From positions 166,803,285 through 166,867,284 of the forward strand of contig JAHLJT010008446.1 of assembly GCA_031308135.1 (NCBI GenBank): 64,000 bases of DNA, written 5' to 3'. The notes beneath the pieces were generated by a model. The model searched no databases and was not told the origin of the DNA. It saw only the letters and a program-made list of their open reading frames with translations. Numbering within the stretch: the stretch's first letter is position 1; each line of letters opens with the position of its first letter. The DNA is from Acheta domesticus (Eukaryota > Arthropoda > Insecta > Orthoptera > Gryllidae). Position numbers and translations under genes: made by a program. Positions 48,600 to 60,100 of this stretch are shown piece after piece.

Positions 48600-50020
48600 C
48601 GAAAAATACACTCTGTTGAACAAACATACCAAAATCAAAATGACGAAGGCTAGTGGTAGTTGAGAAGCTAAAGAGAAATCCAAGCATGGGCTCAACGAAT
48701 TGAAACAGACACTGCCAGATTCTATCGCAATATGACTCAAAAACCGAAGGGCAATGCATCAAAAGATGTCGTCGAAACATTTTGGGCAAGAATTTGGAAC
48801 GCAACCAGCTCCTACAACAAAGACGCATCTTCGCTTCAATCTGAAGTTGATGTTACCTATCAACATGTGAAAACATGTTCACGCATTCTCGGACGAGGAT
48901 CTCTTCCAATCAAGGAAAAAACTGGAAATCCTCCGCGATTGATAAGCGATTCTCTCCCAAATGGTGTCTGTCGTGAATGATTTTAGTAATGTCATGTGCA
49001 TGAAATTTGGTCTTGACAATTGTGCAAAAATCAATTTAAAGAGAGACAAAGTGAGAATTGACGTTGATATGCAAACTGTGATTCAATATCTTGAGCCAGG
49101 CAAAATTTTCAAATATCTGGGCATTGAAGAATGTGAGAACATCTTGAACGACACAACGAAAGAGAGAATTCTCAGGGAATTTTACAGAAGAGTGAGACTT
49201 GCCTGGCAATCCGCTCTGAACTCAAGTATAAAATATTTGCAATAGGTAGTTTCGCGGTGCCCGTAGCTGAGTGCAGTTTCGGATTAGTGGACTGGACAGA
49301 GCAAGAAATTGCAATCATGGATCGAAAACCAGAAAACTGGTTACAGTGCATCATGTAGTTTAGTCTCGAGCTGATGTACATTCAAAATTTCCCATGATGA
49401 TAAATGCCGCATTTGCCAGGAAAAAGTAGAAACCATTGATCATATCGTCTCATGTCCATTTGTGGCAAAGGCCGAAAACTTGAAAAGACTCGACATGTGT
49501 AGTTACCTCCACTGGCTGATCTGTACCGTCCTCATAGTTCCAAGCACAGGCCTAAGTGGTATGAACACGCACCAAAAACGATGTCGTCTGTTGGAGTTAG
49601 TACAATACTGTACGACCAATAAATTCAAACTGATCGCACGAAAGCGGCAAACAAATCAAATATTGTTATCCGGGATTTGGAGAAAAAAGTCTACTTCTAG
49701 ATGTTGCTGTGCCGTGCGTTGAAACTTCGTAAGCAAGGAGGTAGTGCTCTTAAATACAGGAGTTTGGAAATGGAGATCAGATGTGGGGCGTAGAAGCGCA
49801 GGTCTTCCCGAGAGTTATCGGAGCTCCGAGATTTGTCCCGCAAAATTTGTGTGAGAACTCTCAGGTCATTCGAAAGACTGCGAAGTGAAAGACATTGTTT
49901 TATTGGGAACAGTCCTCATTTTGCGCAAATTATTGTTGAGGCGCGAAGGTCCCTAGATCTTCTTAGGAAGCTAGTTGGAACCCTGACCGGCTCATAACAT
50001 ATTTGGTTGTGAATTAGAGA
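48600..50020 (+). pseudogene. LINE relic of the restriction-like-endonuclease (R2/NeSL-type) group
   Basis: In order: a pre-RT segment IQAWAQRIETDTARFYRNMT, then VVETFWARIWN (about 48690-48800); a gap where the RT catalytic core should be; the RT thumb side FSNVMCMKFGLDNCAKIN (48979), KYLGIEE (49110) and REFYRRVRLAWQSALN (49180); a CCHC knuckle C-R-I-C..DHIVSC (49405-49455); an endonuclease-like stretch IVIRDLEKKVYF, then, shifted, LLDVAVPC (49645-49720); and a C-terminal IVLLGTVLILRKLL (49895-49935). Several frameshifts and stops are present and the RT catalytic Asp pair is deleted. The arrangement RT, CCHC, endonuclease after the RT defines this LINE group. It ends near an (AAT)n tail at 50022. 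Confidence 0.75.
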
Positions 50021-50021
50021 A

Positions 50022-50335
50022 ATAATAATAATATAACAATAATATTATAATAACAACAATAATTTTTCTTATTATTATTATTATTGTTATTATTATTATT
50101 ATTATTATTGGTATTACAACAGCACATACTTTCTTACATTATTTCTAACTGCTCCGCTATATTATACTACTACATAAATCTGCAAAAGTTTTTTTTCTAG
50201 TTAACTCACCGTTGTTTGATCGCAACTAAGAAAAAAAATGCAAATCGTATCACTGATAATGATAATGCGAATTATCGCGAGGCCTAAACAATAGCAATAA
50301 TAATAATAATAATAATAATAATGGGAATAATAACA
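50022..50335. repeat. (AAT)n/(ATT)n repeats and a family A fragment
   Basis: AAT-rich 50022-50062, ATT-rich 50068-50109 and AAT-rich 50288-50330. Between them, ACAACAGCACATACTTTCTT (50117) matches the distal 3' motif of family A. The opposed AAT and ATT tracts can pair. Confidence 0.85.
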
Positions 50336-50369
50336 TGCAATTGCTCACAGATTAAGGTATGCAGGTTAT

Positions 50370-50404
50370 GAACAGTCCTCATTTTGCGCAAAGTATTGTT
50401 GAGG
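50370..50404 (+). repeat. Second copy of the LINE C-terminal 35-bp segment
   Basis: Bases 50370-50404 repeat 49907-49941 with one mismatch (GAACAGTCCTCATTTTGCGC onward), the segment encoding the LLGTVLILRK tail of the LINE relic. The sequences then diverge, suggesting a second LINE fragment or a local duplication. Confidence 0.8.
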
Positions 50405-50499
50405 TATTGTATTGTCCTAAACGCTTGGGATACGTATTAATGTTAGACAGTCGCCTACAACTTGGCGTCACTGTAATACGCTTAAGGCTGATCGGACAG

Positions 50500-50698
50500 G
50501 CATATTTTGAGGAGCCAGAAGAGATGAAAATCGACAAGGGCGAGCTCCAGCCTATGGTGGATAGTGAGTCGCAGCTGCTGCAGAAGGTCGGTTGTGTGCC
50601 GAGCCGTGTGGAGCCGAGCGTTGTCGTGTACGAAGGCGACGCCTGCTCTGAGCATCCCACGTCGCTTGTTCTGAAAGACAAGTCTGCAGTGTTACAAA
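50500..50698 (+). CDS. Candidate coding exon, unrecognised protein
   Basis: Part of a 161-codon open frame (50359-50844), the longest open frame here not obviously due to low complexity. The part from 50500 has coding-like, GC-richer composition and reads EEPEEMKIDKGELQPMVDSE, later VVVYEGDACSEHPTSLVLKD. It ends at a good donor (ACAAA|GTAAGG, GT at 50699). The acceptor before 50500 (GGACAG) has a weak pyrimidine tract. No family recognised. Confidence 0.25.
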
Positions 50699-50704
50699 GT
50701 AAGG

Positions 50705-51479
50705 TTCGGCGTTCACCGGCTCACCTCTGGCCAGCAACTCGACGAGCAGAATGTCCCTTCTGCTTCAGAAAACTGCACATAAATTTCATAGCGCGTGATA
50801 CAGTGATAGCGCGCGTCGCATTTTATCCATTTGCAGTGAAATAGTTAAATCGTACGCAGCAAGGTTCTAAAAGTAGAGATTTCAAGCTTTCATCTTATCT
50901 AAGTTAAAAGTATTTTGAATAATAAATTACGGAGATATGACCGATTGAAAAGGGTCTATTTTAGTGGTTTCAACGTAATATTGGCAAAATTCAGACTAAT
51001 GTGCAGTTGAATAAGTAATGTTTGATCATAAAATTGTTGCGGGATAATGTGGGCACCATCTCAGACAAAAAATCATCGCCAAAAATTCCATTAAATAATA
51101 TTTATTCCTTATTTTCTCAAAAGTAGCGAAAAAATTCCCAATACGGGGAGTTTATAGGGTTTGCGGCACCCCTAAACCCGTTTTGAAAACTCTTTATTGG
51201 TGTCGATATTGTTCTTACATTGAAAATTAACTTTATCTCGCTAAGCAATTGTAAACTATTTTTTTGATAAGTGTAATATACATATATCAATTTAAAATTA
51301 TTAACTGAAATTAATAATATTTTAATGGAAATTGTGATTGAGAGCATTGTGCTCTACCTGTACAAAAGTTTAAAGAAAAATGTTAGTTGTGTTTGACGAA
51401 ATCTTGTTTACATCAATTATTGAATGACAATTTTTGCACGTCAGCGCCAAGCCAGATCGATCCACGAATATTCATTTTG
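50705..51479. other. AT-rich spacer
   Basis: No feature recognised. Confidence 0.5.
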
Positions 51480-53000
51480 GTGAAAGTCCGGTGTTTGGCT
51501 GAAGTCGTAGTATTGTTTTCTGAGAGACGGACGGAGATATGGAGGGACGGACTGACATGTCAAACTGGTGGTGCTACAGAATGGCACAGACTTTCCAGTA
51601 TTAGTTTTCTATTTCCTTTGCTCTCGGCTAGCTATTTGGACTTGCCACATACTCTTGCCAGCTGCTATCTATTGCCGCCCAAAGTACATTTTTTTTCACA
51701 TTTTCTTAATTTTCGGTTTCCTAGGTAGAATGGAAATATTATTTTTAGAATAATAAAGAACAGTAAAATCTTGTCCTAAATGGCAATTTTCTTTGAAAAA
51801 TTTGTAGCAGTTTTCAGGAAAATGGCGTTTAAGCGCTACTAAAAACGCGAAATTTAAAGCTCCTTTCCACAGAAATTTTTTGAGTTTTCAAAAAACTTTA
51901 TTTGAAGTCATTTGAAGCATTTACACTCACAAATATAATAATGTTTGCAAATTGCTGGTAATGTGCATATTAAAGATTTGAGAGACCTTTCAATAAATTA
52001 CATTTGTGTAATTTCTGAAAAAACAAATAAATACCCCCAAATGAACTTTACGTCATATTAAAGAGTGCAATTAGCACTATCTGTTCGAAAAGTTTGAAGA
52101 AAAAATTTGGTGCCATTTTTGAGAAAATGGCGTTTGAACGTTTCTGAAAATGCGGAATTGTGAGCTAGTTTTCACAGAAAACTGTTGAGTTCTCGAGAAA
52201 CTTTTTTTGAAATTATTTAAAGCACATGTACTCATTAATATAATAATGACAACAAATCGCCGCTATTGTAAATATTAACGAGGCGAGACAAAAAAAATAA
52301 ATTTTTTCAATTTTTGAAAAAACAAAAGGATAGAGTAATGTGACGTTTATGTCACCTAATAGAGCACATTTATAACTATCCGTACCAAAAGTTTGAAGAA
52401 AAAAATTGATGCCGTTTTTGAGAAAATAATGTTTTTGATTTTTTTTAATTCCACATACTGAACGCAATATTGCGCGAAAACTATTAAAATTGTTAAAAAA
52501 AATATAGATGGAATGGCAGACGGATAAAGGAAAGTTCTGACGGATAGAGAGGAGGAAGACGGGGACAGTCGAACGGTCTGATAGAGAAAGAGACGTTTAA
52601 AGGACGGATAGACACGGATCGACAGGTTCACGGATAGATAAGTAGGCAGAGAGAATGGCAGACTGCTAGACGGACGGATGAATAGATGGATGGATAGAAA
52701 GACATATGACCGGATGACGGGACGGATGGACGGCGGGACGGCGGGACGGATGGACTGAGGGGCGGATAATGGAAGGACGGACGGATTAACGGGTGGGCAG
52801 AAGGGCTGACAGATGAACGGTGGAACATGAATGGACAGACTGGCAGGTAGATGGACGACTAGTAGATATGAATGTACGGATGGCCAGGCAGACAGATGTT
52901 CGCAGGAACACGGAGATAGAGGTTCGGACGCACACACAGACGTTTGTAGGATCCCGCAGATGTGTGTGTGTGTGTGTGTGTGTGTCACAATTGATCGGAC
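51480..53000 (-). repeat. Family A element(s), copy 13, with expanded internal microsatellite
   Basis: Minus orientation: distal motif GGTGGTGCTACAGAATGGCA at 51566, module phrases (AAAATGGCGTTTAAGCGC at 51820, AAAATGGCGTTTGAACG at 52124, and GTTTTTGAGAAAATAATG at 52412), then the array at 52505-52990 on the 5' side. A small unexpanded seed (GACGGACGGAG) also occurs at 51525 just outside the 3' motif. Confidence 0.65.
52505..52990. repeat. GACGGACGGATGGATAG-type array ending in (GT)n
   Basis: Irregular tetramers GACG, GATG, GATA, GGAC and GCAG, the complement of the GTCY/CATC series, ending with a (GT)n run at 52961-52985. A 250-residue minus Ser/Pro-rich frame is a translation of the array. 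Confidence 0.93.
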
Positions 53001-54134
53001 GGTCGTACAGACGTGCTTATCAACCGGAGAGAGGACCGATGAATGGACGTAACGACCATGTGCCAAGGCCACGCGCCAAGGCCACGCGTTCACCAGAAGA
53101 CCCACCAATCCTATACGTTTGAGAGGGATGAGATTGTGTGTTTCTGGAGTATTGCGCGCTACACCGTTCCCGCGGTCACTACCCTCGTCCGTTGGGCAAC
53201 AGTCATGAGCCCATGCTCACTGTTAGCGGGTTATTTTCGAAGGGAGCCGCTTCTTCCTTGGTGGCGACGTCCACAGAGTCCATGTGTAGAGATGTAGTGG
53301 AAAACACCATTCAGAGCTGTGTGTGGTATTACATCGCACCTCCCCCACCCTGTCATGATGATGTAGTGGGAGATCATGTGGTGCCCGATCATGGATGGGA
53401 CGTTTTTTTACGGAACCCGTTACGCCGCACGGTACGTTCAGAAGGACGCACAACGGGTAGCTTTCCTTTCGCGAACGCCCGCTCCCTATCTTCTGCTATA
53501 TTATTTGAGTAGTATACCTTCCCTTTGCGGCTCTAGCACGCAACCAGTGTTTACAAATGAGGTCTGTAAAGAAAGAGAATTTCACGGACGTGACGAATTG
53601 CACTTTGACTTAAAAATATGAAGGATTTGTTTAAAAAAACGCATCTAAATATTTATGTAAAATTCACTTTGCAACACACGTCAGGATTTTGAATCTATAT
53701 CGTCCTCCTAAACGAAGCGTTCTAGGACCTTAAAATCTAAAATTTTGAGGCCAAAGACCTCAAAGAAACGTTCCTCACACCGTAATCTACAGGATGAAAT
53801 CTTATTGACCATTCTATTACATTTTTGCTGGTTCGATGCTTCTCGATTCTACCCTACCAGTTCAGGCCCTATAAAATCTGCAACTGTATGTGAAATTACT
53901 AATTACTTGGTATTGTATGCGATTGAATGACACGGGACCGATGCTCGATAGCTCGACCACTTTGCTCGATAGTAAAGTTAAATAAGAATAGTTTGTATTG
54001 ACAAGGGTGTATTATTTTGCGATCAATTACAAGATGGCATATAGAACAAGTGACGGAGGATAAGAGGGTTTTGAAGAAAAATATATATTACTGGCTTAAT
54101 ATAGAAGTGGAAAAATAAGGAAGAGGGTGGGGTC
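53001..54134. other. Spacer, GC-richer at first
   Basis: A 13-bp tandem duplicate (GCCAAGGCCACGC) at 53061-53088. Overlapping frames at 53040-53620 are not recognised. Confidence 0.4.
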
Positions 54135-54392
54135 TATACTGCGATTTTTCTAAGAAGGACTCTCAAGATAACTCAAATCCCATCTTCGCGATGGAATATG
54201 CCACGGCATTTCGCGTCTTTCTCAGTCGTTCCGCTAGATTTCGCACAATCACGACCGTATGAAGCAGTGCTTGCGATCATGCGACTTCTACCGGCAAGAC
54301 CGAGAAAAGACGCGAAATGCCGTGACATATTCCATCGCGAAGATGGGATTTGAGTTATCTTGAGAGTCCTTCTTAGAAAAATCGCAGTATAG
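54135..54392. repeat. Foldback MITE family B, copy 2 (well preserved)
   Basis: Nearly the whole 258 bp is one inverted repeat. CTGCGATTTTTCTAAGAAGG (54140) pairs with its complement ending at 54387, and about 85 bp from each end differ at only a few positions. TATA flanks both tips (54136-54139, 54388-54391), consistent with a TA or TATA target duplication. The centre holds ACCGTATGAAGCAGTGCTTG. RNA from either strand would form a long hairpin. No coding content. Confidence 0.95.
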
Positions 54393-54628
54393 TATGCGAG
54401 AGATCTCGCACGGGTACGCTAGTTTCAACATACGATTGCTCGCTGTCGTATCGCTGCTGCTTCCAAATCGTGATTTGCAGTTGTTGCCGGAGCGTTGTTT
54501 CCCTTCCACGGCAAGCGGCTTTGCCAGATCTCTTCTCGATCGAGAATGATGATGAACTACGGAGCATGCGATCAGTATTCCAACCTTACTCACCAGTCTC
54601 CCATAACTGCGCTCTTAGATACAACCTG

Positions 54629-56247
54629 CTAGGAATCAGTGGCGTGTCCTTCACGTACGTAAGGTACGCACTGCGCACCCTGTTATTTAGAAAAACAAAA
54701 TTATTTTCAACAGAAAATAAATCTTACTTTTTATTTATAACAAATCTTCTAATTTTTCGAAAGCGTGGTGTCGTTTTACACTAGCGGTTGTGAAATGTCC
54801 GCGCTTGCCGAGCATCGGTGTGCGCGAGGCGCGCGGAGCGTCAGGAAGCTCGGGTGCGACCGGGAGTGCTCGGTGCGTTTCGTGGGGCCTGCAACCGGCT
54901 GAGTAGCGGGACCTCGCTTGAATGAAAGCAGTGTTTCAAACGAAAATCTTGGCTTTTAATGGTAAATGGATATAGGTGTATGTACAATGAAGTGCATAAT
55001 TCTAAGTGTAGTATATATTTATGCTTGTACGTGCTAATGCAGATTTTAGTTTATCGTTATAAGTAAAACTACCATGTGAGTTATATCGTAGGGTACGCAA
55101 TCAGTAAGATTGCATCTTCTAGTGTTTCGGCAGGAAGAGCACGAAATGGATCTATCTACTGCATGCAGCGGCGTAGACGGACACACGTGCGTGATTTGAG
55201 ATTTATTAATAAGTTTTGTTTCGTGGAACTTTAAAGATAAGAAAAACATTATTAAGGCAGGACAGCTAATTTTTTCTGGGATTCACGAGTAGAGGGGGAA
55301 GCTGAAAGTGGTGGGGAGAGAGCCAGGAGGCGGCATTCACTCGCGCCTGGCTCATCTGCCCATACCAAAAACATTAGTCTACCGCACATGCCAGCGAACA
55401 GCCTTGGAAATCAGTTTGCTATAGTGTCTTCGCTCGCTAATGGAGAAACACTAAATTCACGGGATGGCCTGGCTCTGTCCTCATCATCAATATGTTTTCC
55501 ACTGTCACTGATACCCGTTTCCTCACTATCATAAGTTGTATCACTATCACTGTCTTCACTATCGTTCGCGTCGTTTCCTGAAACAATAACGATTTTTTGA
55601 TGCATTAAGTCATTATGCGGCGAATCACACTCCCATTGAAACTGTCGAGAGCAGATTCCACATCCTTTCTCTTCTTCTCTTTATAAGGAGTAGAAAATGA
55701 ACACAATTCTCCTGATTGAATAGAACTAATTTCCTTATTAATTCTGCAAATAGATATTTTCAATGCTTTCTTTTGCTTCTCTTCATAAATTGATATACTT
55801 TTGCAACGACTTCACGCGTCTGACTGTGAAGGACGTCCTTTTGTAAGTTGCTCTGAACAGGACGCATTGCTATAATCACTACAAAATAATAAGCACTTAT
55901 AAATTCATACAAATAGCTGTACACTATTAGGGAAATGCAACTGAAAACAGGCACCTTGCGGAGACGAATAGTCAGGGTCAATGTTCACTCAACTGGAATA
56001 GGGCTGTCAACACGTTCTGGGAAGGGACGCGTTCCCCCCTAAAGCAATAGGTTTAAGGAATGGACTCTTCCGGCAGCTCTGAGACCTAACCTTGAGCAGT
56101 CACGCTAAAATAATATCACTGTATTTCGAAATCCTGTGTAAGGAAATTGAATAGCCAACGTTTTGAAACTATTGAATGGCTTACCGGCAATATATATTTT
56201 ATTGCTTACCCAAACTAAGCCCTTCACCACACGCCACTGCTAGGAAT
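54629..56247 (-). mobile_element. hAT-like DNA transposon with perfect 8-bp target duplication
   Basis: CTAGGAAT is present at 54629-54636 and 56240-56247, directly outside inverted tips CAGTGGCGTGTCCTTCAC and (complemented) CAGTGGCGTGTGGTGAAG. The CAGTGGCG start plus 8-bp duplication is characteristic of hAT elements. Body 54637-56239 is 1603 bp. 54800-54910 is CpG-rich. The only protein remnant inside (minus, 55870-55411) looks like a different, DDE_3-type transposase, so the element may be composite. Confidence 0.85.
55411..55870 (-). pseudogene. DDE_3-type transposase remnant: HTH N-terminus and acidic tail
   Basis: Minus from about 55867 reads RPVQSNLQKDVLHSQTREVV then AKVYQFMKR. After a frameshift it continues ICRINKEISSIQSGEL, FSTPYKEKKRKD, LDSFNGSVIRR. 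LHSQTREVxxxVxxFMK with FSTP and LDxFxxxVIRR is recalled as the N-terminal HTH region of transposases repeated in insects and ticks. The catalytic region is absent. The next frame (55605-55411) is acidic (GNDANDSEDSDSDTTYDSEE), compatible with the acidic C-terminus of such proteins. Confidence 0.6.
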
Positions 56248-56364
56248 GGACTATCACACGACTCATGTTATTCTAAGACCAATTGAACTCCATGTTGCGA
56301 CGTCTGGGCGCGTATCTTCGCCAACATGGCGATCCGAGCATGAAGTGTTGTCAGTTCTGATGTG

Positions 56365-56525
56365 TTCCTACCTACCCACACACACACCTACCCACCCACT
56401 TACCTGCCTGCCTACCTACCCACCCACCCTCCCACCCACCCACCCACCCACCCACCCACCCACCCACCCACCTACCTACCTACCTACCTACCAACCTACC
56501 TACCCACCTACCCACCCACTTGCCT
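56365..56525. repeat. CCCA/CCTA tetranucleotide array
   Basis: Begins with CACACACACCTACCCACCCA and continues as CCCA then CCTA tetramers. Pro/Thr/Tyr-rich frames over it are artefacts. Confidence 0.95.
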
Positions 56526-59500
56526 GTCAACAATGATAGCAATTCAAATAGCTCATCTGGATACAGCTTTTTCTGACGATAACTATATAATTGGTTGTTT
56601 TGTCTTGTGTTTATATCTAGAAAATCCGGAATATGTATTTCATTTTATCATTTAAACATTTTGACAGTATATTGTGTACAGGTTTATATTCAAATATGCT
56701 CATGTATTTTCAGTATTTAATATCAATTCTTCAAAAATAGCCTTTCAATTCTTTCTACTATCTTGTTCAATTTGTTTCCCATAGCGTCTGAGCATTCTCT
56801 TATCTATAAGGCAATGTCATCTGAAAATAGTTGTATCTTGCATAGTTTAAGTGGCAAAGTTCATAATTTCATTTATATATAGAATGAATAGAACAGGCCT
56901 AAATCCTGATATTTGTGAAATTTCACATTCAGTATCCTTTTCATCAGGTATTTCAATGTTAATTTTGTATTCTATCTGTACACAAAACTGAAACAATCTA
57001 TTTACACTTCCCTGTATTCCACATATCCTCAAATTCAATTAAATAATTCCATTTACAGTTTGAAAATCTCTTTTCGAATCTATGAATATTACACCTATTA
57101 TTTTTTTTATAAAACTGGAACACTTGGAGGACCCCACACACACACATCTACTGGGAAGAAGGAACAGTTGCCATACCTAGCAATCTGCAGTAGATGATGA
57201 TGATGATGATATTTTATTCTCACATTATACTAATTTCCAATTTTCAACAACTTGCTGTGATGACTCTCACAAGAATATTTTTCTCTAAATTGGACTTAGG
57301 CATCGACTGAGGGGTTTTTTAAAAAAGAACCATAAGTCAAAATTCCATATTTTGAGATATTTCACCAGGTCATTCCCTACAATTGGCCCTTTCTGCTGAG
57401 ATATTTCCTTTTGGCAAATACCGAACACATTGAAAGATATGAGGGGAGGAAAAATCATAAATTCAACTATATCTACGCTATGAAGTTTTGGTGCCTCCTG
57501 AGAAATCTCAAATTTGCGCTAGTTTGGTTCTTGTGAGAAGCACTTTAATCACAATTTTGCTCTTTTACAAATACTTATAATTATTATTCTTAATTATTTT
57601 TTTTCTAAAAGTGATTTTATTTTATTTTTTCTTGCTTCCAATTTAAAATTACTTTTTCATAATTTACTCAGGTCAAAATCCTCAAATTGAACAAAAGTAC
57701 AATTTGCCCACGTATCTACATTATCAACAAGACAGTTTTTATTGTAGATCATGGAATTTTAGGTAAGAATCAACATATTTAATATTAAATCCTGTAAGCT
57801 ATCTCTAAAGATAATTGTTTGTAATATCAGAGACAAGGTAATACAATTCTTTTTCTTTCTCAAAACTGATATTTTCAATTCCGTATTCCTTCTTCTCACT
57901 TACTCCATAATCTTCCATAATTCAAAACTATCATTTTTATTTGCATTAAACTTTTCAAATATATTTTTTCTTATTCAGTTTTAATCTACTTGTTTTATCC
58001 TTTCATTTCTGTGTTTATTCCAGTCTTTTTTTCATTGCCTAAAATAGCTATCTTGTAGAATAAATATCTAATTTTTCTATTGGTTTCTTTTTTCCGTATT
58101 CCATTCAATTTTGATCCATATTTTCACACAATTTCCTATTTTTTAAGAACACATTTTAATCAAACCTTCCTTAATATCCATTAGTTCAATAACATCACAG
58201 TCGCATTTCACAGTATTTAATTCACTTTGCATTACTTGTCCTGTTTTTCTACTGTCTCTTAAGTGTTTGTTTTTCATTTCAAGATATTCTTCCAGCAGTA
58301 CTTTCTCTATATTTACTTATATTGAAATGTTTCCTGTGACATAAAGAAATGTGTATTAAAATATTTTTTCTCTCACAATTAATTGCTTTATTTGTTCTTA
58401 TTTATAGTATGCTATTATCTGCAATGTTTGGTGTCTGTGATACTTTTATGTCACGTTTCATATTTATAAAGAAAAGTTCAATTTTTGTTGCCAAATTGTA
58501 TCACATCTTTGACTCGTTTTAATCCTTTTGATTTCATTAATAAATTTGTTTTGTCTATAACATGTTTTTTATTATGCCGATATGAAGTCTTCTAGTATTA
58601 GGTATTTTTAATTGCAGTTGAAGCTCTCATACAAGTTTTCCAGAATATTTTAAAAATCATTGTGAAAAGAAAAAGGCGAATGTTACAGGAGATAAATAAA
58701 TAGTTAATTATTACCATTTATCCATCTCTTCTCCATACACTCACAAACTAATAATTTTCTGTTGTTTCAATTTGGATATTTATGGTCTTGTTTTGATACA
58801 GTTCTGACTGACTTTACCATGATTTTGAGAAACAAAGCTTCAAAGTTATTATTTACTATACTATAAAGATTTTGTTACTTAAACTTACCATTTTTTATTG
58901 TACAGAGTCCTGAAATAATGAACCTTTATTTGCATATGTTCACCGCCTATTTATACCTCTTATTAAGGTCATTTTGAATATAAAGTTTTGCAGTAAGAAC
59001 TTTATCATTCCATTATGAATTTTCAGTGTGAGACAAAGTTGTACATGCAGATAAAAGTTTGTCGTACTATTTTTATATTTAATTTTATTATTCTCAGAGA
59101 GATAAGGTTATAAATGCAAATAGATGTTTCTTGTAGTAATTGTATTTTAGTTTATACTGTTATTGAAAAAAAACTTTTCTATAACTTTGACGACAGTAAA
59201 GAACATTCAAAACATTTCTTCAATGGAATAGAGGAAAAGGGAACAATTCTTCATTTACATGTTTCTGGGCTATTTGTAAATTTATTAGAAATACTAGAGC
59301 CTTGCAGTGTGACAATAATATTATTAATACCTTTCTATTAAAAATTGATCTTTTTACACACATCATCACTGGATTACAGTAATAGAAGACCTTTCTGTCT
59401 TCCATAATATGCTATGAACTTACTTTTTCCTGCAAGGATGGAGAGTTCCCTCTTTACACTAATCCTTTCAATTACAGAAATAAAATTATGTTCCGTACAA

Positions 59501-59696
59501 AGAATCATTACAGATCTATTACATTAACATCATCTTCCCAACTCATATCATACATTAAAGTTGCTTCTCAAAAGATGTTATAAGTGTAGGATTGCTGCAT
59601 AGTACAGTCTATCCTCAAGAGGCATTAGGAACATAGATTTTGTATCCTTCTTATTGAGATCAGATATTTCTGATGTCTTCTTTTGTGTCTTTGGCT
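56526..59696. other. Long AT-rich, T-biased tract
   Basis: Low in CpG and lacking family A, foldbacks and GC blocks. A short (GAT)n occurs at 57192-57210. No coding relic was recognised before 59.7 kb. Confidence 0.45.
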
Positions 59697-60100
59697 TTAC
59701 TTCGAACACACTAAGATGACCAGATTGTTTGATGAGAAAAGTCCTTCAATTTTTCTCACCGTATTTAATTCACACAGTATGCTCAAGATCTTGTGAGTAA
59801 TATAACTCACTTCACAAAGGATCTGACCAAATTTAAGGCATGCTACATGAATGAATGATATGATTTTGAATTTGAGCAATTTTAATGTTACTTCAAAATC
59901 TTGGAAATCCTTCTCTTGCAGCTGCATTACTCTATAAGGACTCTGTCTGTTCACTTGTTTCAGCAATCATACTGGTCCAAGAGGTGAATAAAAATCTGCC
60001 TTAGCCACTGCTTTCTCTGTTTTGCTATGGGCATTATCTACTTCCTGGATGTTGAAAGTCCTGGCACAGAAGGCATTGTCACTAATGTGACATATTCTCT
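59697..60100 (-). pseudogene. C-terminal relic of the same insect multi-copy protein family as at 1-1222
   Basis: Minus frame reads SDNAFCARTFNIQEVDNAHS then KTEKAVAKADFYSPLGPV, one in-frame stop, then LLKQVNRQSPYRVMQLQEKD. The order D-x-A-H-S, FYSPL, NPYxV-like, Lxx-DFxDF resembles the C-terminal half of the family recalled for the first relic. Weak further matches may continue to about 59560. Upstream parts are absent. Confidence 0.4.

Noticed and set aside
52356..53108. 250-residue minus Ser/Pro-rich frame
   Set aside because: Covers the GACGGATGG array and its GT run; no domain resemblance outside the repeat.
55411..55605. Stand-alone acidic small protein of 64 residues
   Set aside because: It follows the transposase HTH remnant on the same strand inside a bounded transposon and is better explained as that protein's acidic tail.
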